In this document: one piece after another, positions 16,053 through 22,928 of the stretch | Position numbering within the stretch: the stretch's first letter is position 1 | Layout: each line of letters starts with the position of its first letter | Assembly (NCBI GenBank): GCA_024278715.1 | Contig: JAJRSN010000045.1 | Location: 1-22,928 of the forward strand | Source: Calditrichota bacterium | Lineage (GTDB): Bacteria; Calditrichota; Calditrichia; Calditrichales; Calditrichaceae | Length of the DNA stretch: 22,928 bases | Direction: 5' to 3' | The notes under the pieces: model-generated | What the model saw: only the letters and a program-made list of their open reading frames with translations | Databases searched by the model: none | Told to the model about the DNA's origin: nothing | Position numbers and translations under genes: made by a program

Positions 16053-17339
16053 CTATTCGTACCTTAAAGCGTCAATGGGATTGAGTTCGGCTGCCTTACG
16101 CGCCGGAAAGAATCCGAATAAGATTCCCACGCCGCTGCTCACGCCCACCGCAAGCACAACAGACCACCAACTTACCGATGTTTCCCAATTGCTGAAAAAG
16201 GTAACGGCAAAACTCAAAAAATAGCCCAGCAAAATACCGGCAATTCCCCCGATTAAGCTCAACAAAACAGCTTCCAATAAAAATTGTCCTAAAATATCCT
16301 TGCGCGTGGCTCCCAGAGAGCGACGAATGCCTATCTCGCGGGTTCGTTCCAAAACCGACGCCAGCATTATATTCATAATACCGATTCCGCCCACTAAAAG
16401 AGAAATACCCGCAATGGCGCCCATGACAAGATTGAAAATACGTTGCGTTTCTTCGCTCTGCCGTAACAACTGTTCGGGCACAATCATGGCAAAATCCTTT
16501 TTATCTTCGTGACGGCGCAGTAAAATTTGTTCTATCAGTTGGGCTGTTTTGGCGATGTCTTTTTCATTTATTACGTGAACTATCAGTTGCCCCAGCCTGC
16601 TTGCCGGCGAAGGGCGGTCGAAGCGAACATAAACGGTATTGAGCGGCGCAAAAATATGTTTGTTAAAATTAACTTCCGTTGCGCCGGCTGTGCTTATGGG
16701 TTGATGTTCCAGCACGCCGATAACCCTGAACCAGACATTTTTGATTTTAATCGTTTGACCCAAAGGATTTTCCGCTAAAAACAAATTGCGGGCAACCTCT
16801 TCGCCGAGCACACACACCCGTTGATAATTTTCATCGTCCCAGTCGGAAAAAATTGTTCCCTCCGAAAGTTTTAAATTCATCATTTTGAAAAACTGCGTAT
16901 TTGTTCCGGTCAGGGTAACTTTTTCGCTTCTTGTTTTGAACATGACCTCGGGCTCGTTCTGAATTACCGGAGCAATCGCATCGACGGAGGGCAATATATT
17001 CAGCAACGCCTCGATATCCGTAAACTGTATGGTTCCGAAGTTATCTTTTGACTCTTCGTTTTGACTTTGAACAATTATGTTGTTCAACCCAAGCGCCTTT
17101 ATTTGCGAAAGCGTTTTACGACGAGCGCCCTCGCCAATGGCTAACATGGCAATAACCGCCGCAACGCCGAAAATTATTCCCAGCATGGTAAGAAAAGAAC
17201 GCAATTTATGTTCAAGAATTCCCTGCAGCCCCATACGCAGCAATTCTTCGTCCACCCGTAAAAAGCGTTGCATAAAGCGGTTTTTAACCAACCATTCGGC
17301 GTTGAAACCGCGCGGGCTGTAATTCTTAAAAACACTCAA
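16053..17339 (-). CDS. MacB/FtsX-type ABC transporter permease without ATPase domain
   Basis: 428 aa. After a cytoplasmic lead (1-45): the first membrane helix (about 48-68, SFLTMLGIIFGVAAVIAML), a MacB-like periplasmic domain (about 70-310), and three C-terminal helices (about 312-335, 355-380, 392-415). The conserved REIGIRRSLGATRKDI loop and the ending FPARKAAELNPIDALRYE are MacB/FtsX hallmarks. It lacks the N-terminal ATPase found in E. coli MacB, so it needs a separate ATP-binding protein, and none is encoded in this window. The start is TTG with CGGAG 7-8 nt upstream; the next ATG, at codon 23, has no clear ribosome site. It lies 82 bp after the interrupted adaptor gene and 22 bp before the ABC exporter. 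Confidence 0.88.
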   Translation of the reverse strand: MSVFKNYSPRGFNAEWLVKNRFMQRFLRVDEELLRMGLQGILEHKLRSFLTMLGIIFGVAAVIAMLAIGEGARRKTLSQIKALGLNNIIVQSQNEESKDNFGTIQFTDIEALLNILPSVDAIAPVIQNEPEVMFKTRSEKVTLTGTNTQFFKMMNLKLSEGTIFSDWDDENYQRVCVLGEEVARNLFLAENPLGQTIKIKNVWFRVIGVLEHQPISTAGATEVNFNKHIFAPLNTVYVRFDRPSPASRLGQLIVHVINEKDIAKTAQLIEQILLRRHEDKKDFAMIVPEQLLRQSEETQRIFNLVMGAIAGISLLVGGIGIMNIMLASVLERTREIGIRRSLGATRKDILGQFLLEAVLLSLIGGIAGILLGYFLSFAVTFFSNWETSVSWWSVVLAVGVSSGVGILFGFFPARKAAELNPIDALRYE

Positions 17340-17421
17340 AATATTACTCCGAATTTGATGAATAAAATTTGTCTTAATTATCTCCGGCTGTAAACGGAAA
17401 GTCCTTTTTTTTAAAGTATTT

Positions 17422-18558
17422 TCATCCTACTATAATTACTCTTCTTCTTACTCTTCGTGAAGGATGTTTTGCTTTTTTATCTTCCTTGCTCTCGCGGGGT
17501 TTTCTGCCGATTGCTCTTAACTGAATCCGCTCTCCTTCTTTTAAGCCTTCCTCCACCACCACAAAATCTCCGTTGGAAACTCCTGTTTTGATTGTAATCG
17601 GATCTCCGTCCTCATCCAAAACAACGGACTTTCCTTCTTTAATTTGCACGGCATCGATGGGAACGCTCAAAACATCCTTTAAACGATCCACAATAATCCT
17701 GCAATGCGCGGTCATGCCCGGTTTTAAGCGGGGGTCTATTTCATTGAACAAAATTTCGATATCGAAAACATTTTTTTCGGTTTTGTCATCGCGATGAGCA
17801 AGCGTGGCTATTTCGGTAACCTTGCCGCTGAAAACCGTATCCTTCACCGCGTCAAGAGTAATTTCAACCGGCAGATCAATTTTTACCCGCGAAATATCGA
17901 TTTCGTTGATGGAAGCGGCGACTTTCATCCGGCTCTGGCTGGGAATTTCAATTAACGGCTGGGAACGCCAGGGCGTGTAACCCACCTTCAATTTGGACAT
18001 TTTTTCGCCGTCCCAGACTTTCTGGTAAACCACCAACCCGTCAGCCGGAGAGTTTAAGGTCATTTTTTTTAGATTGTCTTCAGCCTGTTTTACTTTGAGC
18101 CGCGCCTGCTCCACTTCCAGCTCAGCCTGCCGCAGACGCGCCGCGTTGATTTTTTCCATCGATTCTTTTTTCTTCAGCAATTGCCGGTAGGAGAGCTCGG
18201 CTTTTTTTAAACTCAGCTCTATTTCGCGGCGTTTGTTTTCCGCTTCGTAAATTGCGTTCTTTGCCCGAAGTTTGGACTGCTCAAGGGAGTATTGTTCCAT
18301 TTTGATATTGCTCTCCAACTCCGCGGTCTGGTTTTGGATGTCCGCTCTGGTGCTCGCCAAACTTGCCAGCGCGGTTTCCAGCTTATTTTTTGCCTCCCTC
18401 AGTCGCTGCTCCTGCTCAGAAGTGTCAAACTGAATTAAAAAATCGCCCTTCTTAACCATCGTGCCTTCGGGAACCAGATCAACGATCCTGATGTTTCCCC
18501 ACACGTTTGAAGGCGCCTTTACGATGAACGATTCCACCGCTTTTAATTCGCCTTCCAC
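17422..18558 (-). CDS. HlyD/MacA-family periplasmic adaptor, body of an interrupted gene
   Basis: 378 aa as an open frame from a GTG with no ribosome site. It contains the adaptor core: the first half of the lipoyl/barrel-sandwich domain (about 8-40), a long alpha-helical hairpin rich in Gln, Glu and Lys (about 50-145), the second lipoyl half (NSPADGLVVYQKVW), a beta-barrel domain (about 185-280), and a membrane-proximal domain to about 350. The last 25 residues are strongly basic and Lys/Arg-rich. The same reading frame continues upstream through a TAA at 18577-18579 into a perfect membrane anchor starting at 18720, so this is the 3' part of a broken gene of about 432 codons. Without the anchor it lacks any export signal. 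It would normally link the inner-membrane permease downstream to an outer-membrane channel. Confidence 0.78.
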   Translation of the reverse strand: MEGELKAVESFIVKAPSNVWGNIRIVDLVPEGTMVKKGDFLIQFDTSEQEQRLREAKNKLETALASLASTRADIQNQTAELESNIKMEQYSLEQSKLRAKNAIYEAENKRREIELSLKKAELSYRQLLKKKESMEKINAARLRQAELEVEQARLKVKQAEDNLKKMTLNSPADGLVVYQKVWDGEKMSKLKVGYTPWRSQPLIEIPSQSRMKVAASINEIDISRVKIDLPVEITLDAVKDTVFSGKVTEIATLAHRDDKTEKNVFDIEILFNEIDPRLKPGMTAHCRIIVDRLKDVLSVPIDAVQIKEGKSVVLDEDGDPITIKTGVSNGDFVVVEEGLKEGERIQLRAIGRKPRESKEDKKAKHPSRRVRRRVIIVG

Positions 18559-18576
18559 AGGAATATCAACAATTAA

Positions 18577-18720
18577 TTAGCCGCGCTTAACGGTAAAAAG
18601 CAAAGCCTCCGACTTTTTAGGCAGCAAAAAATAAACGATCGCAATTATTACGACTGCAATCGTCAGAGCAAAAGATTTGTTTTTTTTAACATAACCCAGG
18701 AACCGTTTAAAAACATCCAT
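18577..18720 (-). pseudogene. N-terminal anchor of the adaptor, cut off by an in-frame TAA
   Basis: From ATG 18720 the frame gives 47 residues: a basic start (MDVFKRFLGYVKKN), a membrane helix (about 18-33, LTIAVVIIAIVYFLLP), then LLFTVKRG and a stop at codon 48. Beyond the stop the same frame continues without a shift into LIVDIPVEGELKAVES, which completes the adaptor's first strand. A single GAA-to-TAA or GAG-to-TAG-type change (GAA to TAA fits here) would explain it. It starts 46 bp after the lipoprotein adaptor. It may be true decay, a sequencing error, or stop-codon readthrough, in that order of caution. Confidence 0.8.
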
Positions 18721-18766
18721 TTCTTTTTATTCCCATAGTTTTCAATTTTTTATTTAGCGGATTTAT

Positions 18767-19945
18767 CTACTTAACGTCAAGCGGCATTCTGTCTTTTAAA
18801 GCGCCGCGGACGAAGGCAAATCCGTCGTTAAAACGCAGAACCTTTACCGGCAGCAATTCGCCCTTTCCGTTTTTAACAAAGAATCCGTTTTCCTCCCGTT
18901 TTAAACACCATATCGGAATTCTGTAAGCCCGGCGCAGCGTATCGACGATGATTTCCGCCCGCACCGAGAGCCCGGGTTTTAAACGGAAATTCTCCGCGCC
19001 GTCCAAAAAAATATCCAGACCGTAAGCCTTAACCGTTCCGCCGTCGCTGATAAAACCGGCGATTTTTGAAATGGATTCCACCCGTCCGGTGAACACAGTA
19101 TCCGGATAGGCGTCGATAACCACACGGGCTTTTTGTCCTATTTTAACCGACTGCCGATCGACTTCATTGATTTGCAGCAGCGCCTTCATTCTATTCAAAT
19201 TGGCGATTTTTAAAATCATTTGTCCCGGGTAAACTGTTTCGCCTTCGCGCACCGTTCGGCTTTTTCTTCTGTAATGCCGGTAAATTACCACTCCGGTTTG
19301 CGTGGCGGTGAGCTGCATTTCTTTAAGCATTGTCTGAATTCGCTGCAAATTAATTTGAGCCTGCTGGATTTCCACCAAAATCAGCCGTTCTTTTGTTTGA
19401 TTGATAATTTTTTGTGCGCTTAAATTTTTAAAGGCTCGCTGTATTTGTAACTTTGATTTTTCCAGTTCCAGCGCCAAATCCTGCCGCATTGTTTCCGATT
19501 CGAACCGGGCATTGGCAAGGCGCGTACTGTCGATTTCGTACTGCATCTTAAGTTGATCGATCGCCTGAATTTTTTCATCCAGATTAAGCGCGTTTTCTTC
19601 TCTGGTCTGTTTTAATTTTTGTAAAGAAATATCCAACTTCGCCGTCGCCTCCTGCAATTTATCAAGAATGGGATTCGGATCAAATACCACGAGGGTGTCT
19701 CCGGGTTTGACGAAACTGCCTTCCGGAATCAGAGAAATAATCCGATATTCAACGTTCCAACGCCGAGGTGCAAAAACAGCCTGCGCGTCGATCGATTCCA
19801 GAACCCCGCTTTCGGTCAAAACCATCAGCGAATCGCGGATCGCCCTGTTAATGTCGCCAACCTGAACGCTATCGGAATTACGGCAGCCGGACACCAAGAA
19901 AGCGATAAAAAAGACGATCCAAATCAATCTGCGTAAATATTGCAT
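18767..19945 (-). CDS. Lipoprotein periplasmic adaptor (membrane fusion protein, HlyD/MacA family)
   Basis: 392 aa. A lipoprotein signal peptide ends in LVSGC, with Cys21 as the lipidated residue. Next come the first lipoyl half (VEYRIISLIPEGSFVKPGDTLVVFD, in two parts, about 70-95), a long coiled-coil hairpin (about 97-215), the second lipoyl half (TQTGVVIYRHY), a beta-barrel (about 245-340, VARVVIDAYPDTVFTGRV-like strands), and a membrane-proximal end. Adaptors of this family connect inner-membrane pumps to TolC-type channels; neither a channel nor an ATPase is encoded nearby. It is first in the export cluster, reading away from acs across a 199-bp divergent intergenic region. A second adaptor follows 46 bp downstream, so two different adaptors may work together. 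Confidence 0.88.
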   Translation of the reverse strand: MQYLRRLIWIVFFIAFLVSGCRNSDSVQVGDINRAIRDSLMVLTESGVLESIDAQAVFAPRRWNVEYRIISLIPEGSFVKPGDTLVVFDPNPILDKLQEATAKLDISLQKLKQTREENALNLDEKIQAIDQLKMQYEIDSTRLANARFESETMRQDLALELEKSKLQIQRAFKNLSAQKIINQTKERLILVEIQQAQINLQRIQTMLKEMQLTATQTGVVIYRHYRRKSRTVREGETVYPGQMILKIANLNRMKALLQINEVDRQSVKIGQKARVVIDAYPDTVFTGRVESISKIAGFISDGGTVKAYGLDIFLDGAENFRLKPGLSVRAEIIVDTLRRAYRIPIWCLKREENGFFVKNGKGELLPVKVLRFNDGFAFVRGALKDRMPLDVK

Positions 19946-20144
19946 TTTCTATCCGTTCTTTGCATTTTTATTTGCAGAAAACGAAAAATTACATAATTTG
20001 TTTTAAAAATTCTAATTTAAAGTTGAACTCTTATGAAGTTACTGATTTTATACACCCGATTCTATCCGAATTTATTTCTTTGACTTTGACAGTTTAAAAG
20101 TCACCATACTTATCTCATAATTTAATTTAGGAGGAGTCACTATT

Positions 20145-22046
20145 ATGAGCAAATTACATGGAGATGTTTACTATCCGTCGCCTGAAATCGTTGAACAGGC
20201 AAATATCAAAGATTATGATTCTCTGTACGAGCGTTCCGTTAAGGATCGCGAAGGCTTTTGGGCTGAAGAGGCGGAAAAGCTGGAATGGTTCAAAAAATGG
20301 GATAAAGTACTTGATGATAGCAATAAGCCTTTTTATAAATGGTTTGTCGGCGGCAAGATCAATATTGTTCACAACGCCATCGACCGGCATTTAAAGACCT
20401 GGCGCCGCAATAAATTAGCCCTTATCTGGGAAGGCGAGCCGGGCGATTTGCGCACATATTCTTATCATGCCCTGAACCGCGAAGTAACGTCTTTTGCGCG
20501 GATTTTACACAGCATGGGCGTGCGCAAAGGCGATACCGTAACCATTTACATGCCGCAAATCCCGGAACTGGCTTTTGCCATGCTGGCTTGCGCTAAAATC
20601 GGCGCGATCCATAGCGTGGTTTACGGAGGCTTTAGCGTGGAGGCTCTCGCCGAGCGCATCGCGGACGCGCGCAGCAAGGTGGTTGTTACTGCGGACGGAG
20701 GATTCAGACGCGGGAAAATAACCGATCTTAAAAAAACCGTTGACGATGCCATCAAACGCTCGCCCACCATAGAAACCTGTATTGTGGTAAAACGCACGGG
20801 ACATGACGTTTACATGGAAAGCGGTCGTGATTTCTGGTATCACGATCTTCAACAATTACCCATAGGTACGCCCGACGGTAACGCCTGTAAAACCGAAGAA
20901 ATGGACGCCGAAGATCCGTTGTTTATCCTTTACACTTCCGGCACCACAGGCAAGCCAAAGGGTCAGGTGCACACGCATGGTGGATACGCGGTTTACACTT
21001 CCACAACCCACCGTTATGTATTTGACATTAAAGAAGAAGACCGTTGGTGGTGCGCAGCCGATCCGGGCTGGATTACCGGACACAGTTACATCGTTTACGC
21101 GCCGCTGATTAACGGCGCCACGGTGATGATGTACGAAGGCGCTCCGAATTACCCCTACCCGAACCGCTGGTGGAAAATGATCGAAAAATACGGCATCACC
21201 ATTCTTTACACCTCGCCCACTGCCATTCGCGGACTCATGCGCTTCGGAGACGACTGGCCCAAGCGCTACGACTTAAGCTCGCTGCGTCTTTTAGGCTCCG
21301 TGGGCGAACCCATCAATCCCGAAGCCTGGCGCTGGTACTACGAAGTGATCGGCGAAAAGCGCTGCCCCATCATGGACACCTGGTGGCAAACCGAAACCGG
21401 CGGCTTTATGATTACGCCGCTGCCCATCACGCCGTTAAAACCGGGCTCCGCCACCAAACCGTTTTTCGGGATTGAAGTGGGGGTGGTTGACGACGACGGC
21501 AATGAAGTTCCCCCCGGTGAAGAAGGCAAATTAGTGGTTAAAAATCCCTGGCCCGGAATGGCGCGCACCATTTACGGCGATCCGGAGCGCTACATAGAGA
21601 CCTACTGGAAAGATTACGAAAAACAGAACTGGTACAAAACCGGCGATTCGGCGCGCATCGATAAAGACGGCTATGTGTGGATCATCGGTCGTATTGACGA
21701 TGTGATTAAAGTAAGCGGGTATCGTCTGGGAACGGCTGAAATCGAAAGCGCGCTGGTCAGCCATCCGGCGGTTTCCGAAGCAGCGGCTATCGGGCTGCCG
21801 CATGAATTAAAAGGTCATGCCATTCATGCTTACGTTATTCTGAAAACCGGTTTTTCCGGCTCTCCGCAACTGGAACAGGAATTGAAAGATCACGTGCGCA
21901 ACGAAGTGGGACCCATCGCCCGCCCCGAAAGCATTACTTTTGTGAACAACCTGCCCAAAACCCGCAGCGGCAAAATTATGCGCCGTGTACTTAAGGCAAA
22001 AGCCCTGGGTCAGGATGTGGGCGATTTGAGCACGTTGGAAGAATAA
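20145..22046 (+). CDS. acs: Acetyl-CoA synthetase (AMP-forming)
   Basis: 633 aa, close to the usual 650. It converts acetate, ATP and CoA to acetyl-CoA, AMP and PPi in the cytoplasm. Seen: the P-loop-like YTSGTTGKPKG (263-273), GEP (387-389), DTWWQTETG (411-419) including the Trp that limits the pocket to acetate-size acids, YKTGD (497-501), the hinge GRIDDVIKVSGYRLGTAE (515-532) with Tyr where His is common, and PKTRSGKIMRR with Lys610, the lysine regulated by acetylation in relatives. Propionyl-CoA synthetase is a less likely alternative. The start has AGGAGGA at 20129-20135, 9 nt before the ATG. A TTGACA at 20086-20091 may be a -35, but no good -10 follows at standard spacing. Confidence 0.95.
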   Translation: MSKLHGDVYYPSPEIVEQANIKDYDSLYERSVKDREGFWAEEAEKLEWFKKWDKVLDDSNKPFYKWFVGGKINIVHNAIDRHLKTWRRNKLALIWEGEPGDLRTYSYHALNREVTSFARILHSMGVRKGDTVTIYMPQIPELAFAMLACAKIGAIHSVVYGGFSVEALAERIADARSKVVVTADGGFRRGKITDLKKTVDDAIKRSPTIETCIVVKRTGHDVYMESGRDFWYHDLQQLPIGTPDGNACKTEEMDAEDPLFILYTSGTTGKPKGQVHTHGGYAVYTSTTHRYVFDIKEEDRWWCAADPGWITGHSYIVYAPLINGATVMMYEGAPNYPYPNRWWKMIEKYGITILYTSPTAIRGLMRFGDDWPKRYDLSSLRLLGSVGEPINPEAWRWYYEVIGEKRCPIMDTWWQTETGGFMITPLPITPLKPGSATKPFFGIEVGVVDDDGNEVPPGEEGKLVVKNPWPGMARTIYGDPERYIETYWKDYEKQNWYKTGDSARIDKDGYVWIIGRIDDVIKVSGYRLGTAEIESALVSHPAVSEAAAIGLPHELKGHAIHAYVILKTGFSGSPQLEQELKDHVRNEVGPIARPESITFVNNLPKTRSGKIMRRVLKAKALGQDVGDLSTLEE

Positions 22047-22054
22047 AACTCTAC

Positions 22055-22087
22055 AGACCTCGCAGGTTTTCTATACCTGTGAGGTCT
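22055..22087 (+). terminator. Hairpin after acs, terminator or palindromic repeat
   Basis: AGACCTCGCAGGT pairs with ACCTGTGAGGTCT, 13 bp with one G-U, loop TTTCTAT. It begins 8 bp after the acs stop. The T tract after it is weak (ATTATTAG). The same palindrome type recurs between genes in Bacteroidota and relatives (recollection), so it may be a repeat that also serves as terminator. Confidence 0.6.
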
Positions 22088-22216
22088 ATTATTAGTAAGA
22101 CTTTGAAGTCATGTTCGATTTAAGGCATACCGACACAAAAACGCAAAAAATTTCACGGACGTATTAATGCTGAATAGTTTTCGTTCAAAATAATTAAATG
22201 AAGCCGGGAGAAAATG

Positions 22217-22453
22217 ATGATAAAAGAACTGGACAGCGTTGTGTTAACGGAAGACCTGCCGGAATACGGATTAAAACAAAATGATATCGGAACCGTTGTA
22301 TTAATTCATAAAGGCGGAAAAGGTTATGAAGTGGAATTTGTAACACTTGACGGAGAAACCGTGGCAGTGGTCACGCTGAAAGCTTCTCAAATCCGTCCGG
22401 TAGGAAAAAGAGAAATCGCCCGCGTCAGAAGAGTCGAAAAAATTGAACCCTGA
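22217..22453 (+). CDS. DUF4926 domain-containing protein
   Basis: 78 aa, small beta-rich protein with the DUF4926 pattern throughout: IKELDSVVLTEDLPEYGL, DIGTVV, YEVEFVTLDGETVAVVTL and QIRPV. The domain's function is unknown. In other genomes it often sits beside another small gene, but no partner is seen here. GGGAG lies 3 nt before the ATG at 22214 and 6 nt before the ATG at 22217; the second also matches the usual MIKELD start, so it is preferred. It is separated from acs by a hairpin and 130 bp, so it is probably a separate unit. Confidence 0.82.
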   Translation: MIKELDSVVLTEDLPEYGLKQNDIGTVVLIHKGGKGYEVEFVTLDGETVAVVTLKASQIRPVGKREIARVRRVEKIEP

Positions 22454-22626
22454 CCGCAGATTTAGCAGGTTGCCCGGATTACCCTAATGTACGGTAACTT
22501 ATTGAGCTTTACTGAGATAATACGACGCATTGATTAAAATTGGTCTAAAGAAAATCTTACAAGAATAGCAAGTCAAATGACCTAATAGTAAATTAACACC
22601 TAAATTTTTGTTTTTTTGCAGAATCT

Positions 22627-22661
22627 GTGATGCGTGATGCGTGATGCGTGATGCGTGATGC
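22627..22661 (+). repeat. Perfect tandem array, five copies of GTGATGC
   Basis: Five exact 7-bp units. On the other strand the unit is GCATCAC, close to the GCATTAC and TTGTCAC units of the array at 11678-11733. Confidence 0.9.
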
Positions 22662-22797
22662 GTTTAACGGATTTTCGTCTTTAAATCAATTTTCTTTATA
22701 AATCTGACACGGAACAGGTTTTTAAAATTCAAATGACCACAATAATTAAAACATATTTTTAACATATTACAACAATTTTTTATTTTTTGAATTTCTG

Positions 22798-22833
22798 TCG
22801 GATTTCGATATTCTAATTCCTGATTTTTACGAT
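22798..22833 (+). repeat. Second copy of the 11184-11217 dispersed repeat
   Basis: Exact 16-bp match TCGGATTTCGATATTC at its left end, then a diverged continuation ending in TTTTACGAT. Confidence 0.55.
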
Positions 22834-22889
22834 TGATGATTGAAGATTTTCTTCCTCAGTCCGTTTTGTTACTTATTCGTTAAAATTGT

Positions 22890-22928
22890 AATCGTTAACC
22901 GTACCTCTCTGACTCACTTATCACGACA
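22890..22928 (-). repeat. Inverted copy of the 168-206 repeat, ending at the window edge
   Basis: Its reverse complement matches 168-206 at 35 of 39 positions. It runs to the last base, so its full length is unknown. Confidence 0.7.

Larger units (their letters stand above)
22454..22928. other. Non-coding right end with repeats
   Basis: No gene seen. It holds a heptamer array at 22627-22661, a copy of the 11184 repeat at 22798-22833, and the inverted 39-bp repeat at the last base. Confidence 0.6.

Noticed and set aside
20086..20121. TTGACA plus CATAAT as an acs promoter
   Set aside because: The spacing is 24 bp, too long for a standard sigma-70-type promoter, and the hexamer at 17 bp is poor.
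22627..22661. CRISPR-like array
   Set aside because: The 7-bp units are directly adjacent with no spacers, so this is a simple tandem repeat.

Overview
The window reads as chromosomal DNA from a diderm (Gram-negative-type) bacterium. Evidence: an Omp85-type outer-membrane barrel ending in Phe, a lipoprotein adaptor with a lipobox, MacA/MacB-like export genes, and a Prc-type periplasmic protease. The moderate G+C, the DUF4097 and DUF4926 proteins, and palindromic intergenic repeats of a kind I associate with the FCB group suggest Calditrichota or a neighbouring FCB lineage. This is inference from overall appearance; there is no rRNA or tRNA gene here to confirm it. No phage, IS transposase, CRISPR array or rRNA/tRNA was found.

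Layout. 0.3-2.4 kb (minus): ornithine aminotransferase (rocD) and a short-chain dehydrogenase, each apparently its own unit. 2.9-7.0 kb (minus): a tight three-gene cluster of exported proteins: an Omp85-like barrel with a beta-helix-like N-terminus, an unrecognised secreted protein built from four copies of one domain, and a DUF4097 protein. 7.2-8.8 kb: a small VanZ-like membrane protein and, divergently, an MFS transporter. 9.1-11.05 kb (plus): a Prc/Tsp-like protease. 11.05-11.72 kb: non-coding DNA packed with dispersed and heptamer-period repeats. 11.7-14.0 kb (minus): a cNMP-domain histidine kinase, a receiver-only response regulator and an O6-alkylguanine-DNA alkyltransferase, with overlapping reading frames. 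14.2-19.9 kb (minus): an export cluster of lipoprotein adaptor, membrane-anchored adaptor, MacB-type permease without ATPase, and an ABC exporter half-transporter. 20.1-22.0 kb (plus): acetyl-CoA synthetase. 22.2-22.45 kb: a DUF4926 protein. The end again carries repeats.

Two genes have lesions that change what they can do. The ornithine aminotransferase has Asn where the PLP-binding lysine belongs (codon at 765-767). The membrane-anchored adaptor has an in-frame TAA (18577-18579) that separates its membrane anchor from its periplasmic body. Each could be one base substitution, so sequence error must be excluded before either is called biology.

The best candidate for an undescribed system is the 2.9-7.0 kb outer-membrane cluster. 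The most unusual non-coding signal is a family of degenerate 7-bp-period arrays that recurs at several intergenic places. A related 39-bp repeat lies inverted near the two ends of the window, one copy ending exactly on the last base, so the window may be a contig that broke in a repeat.
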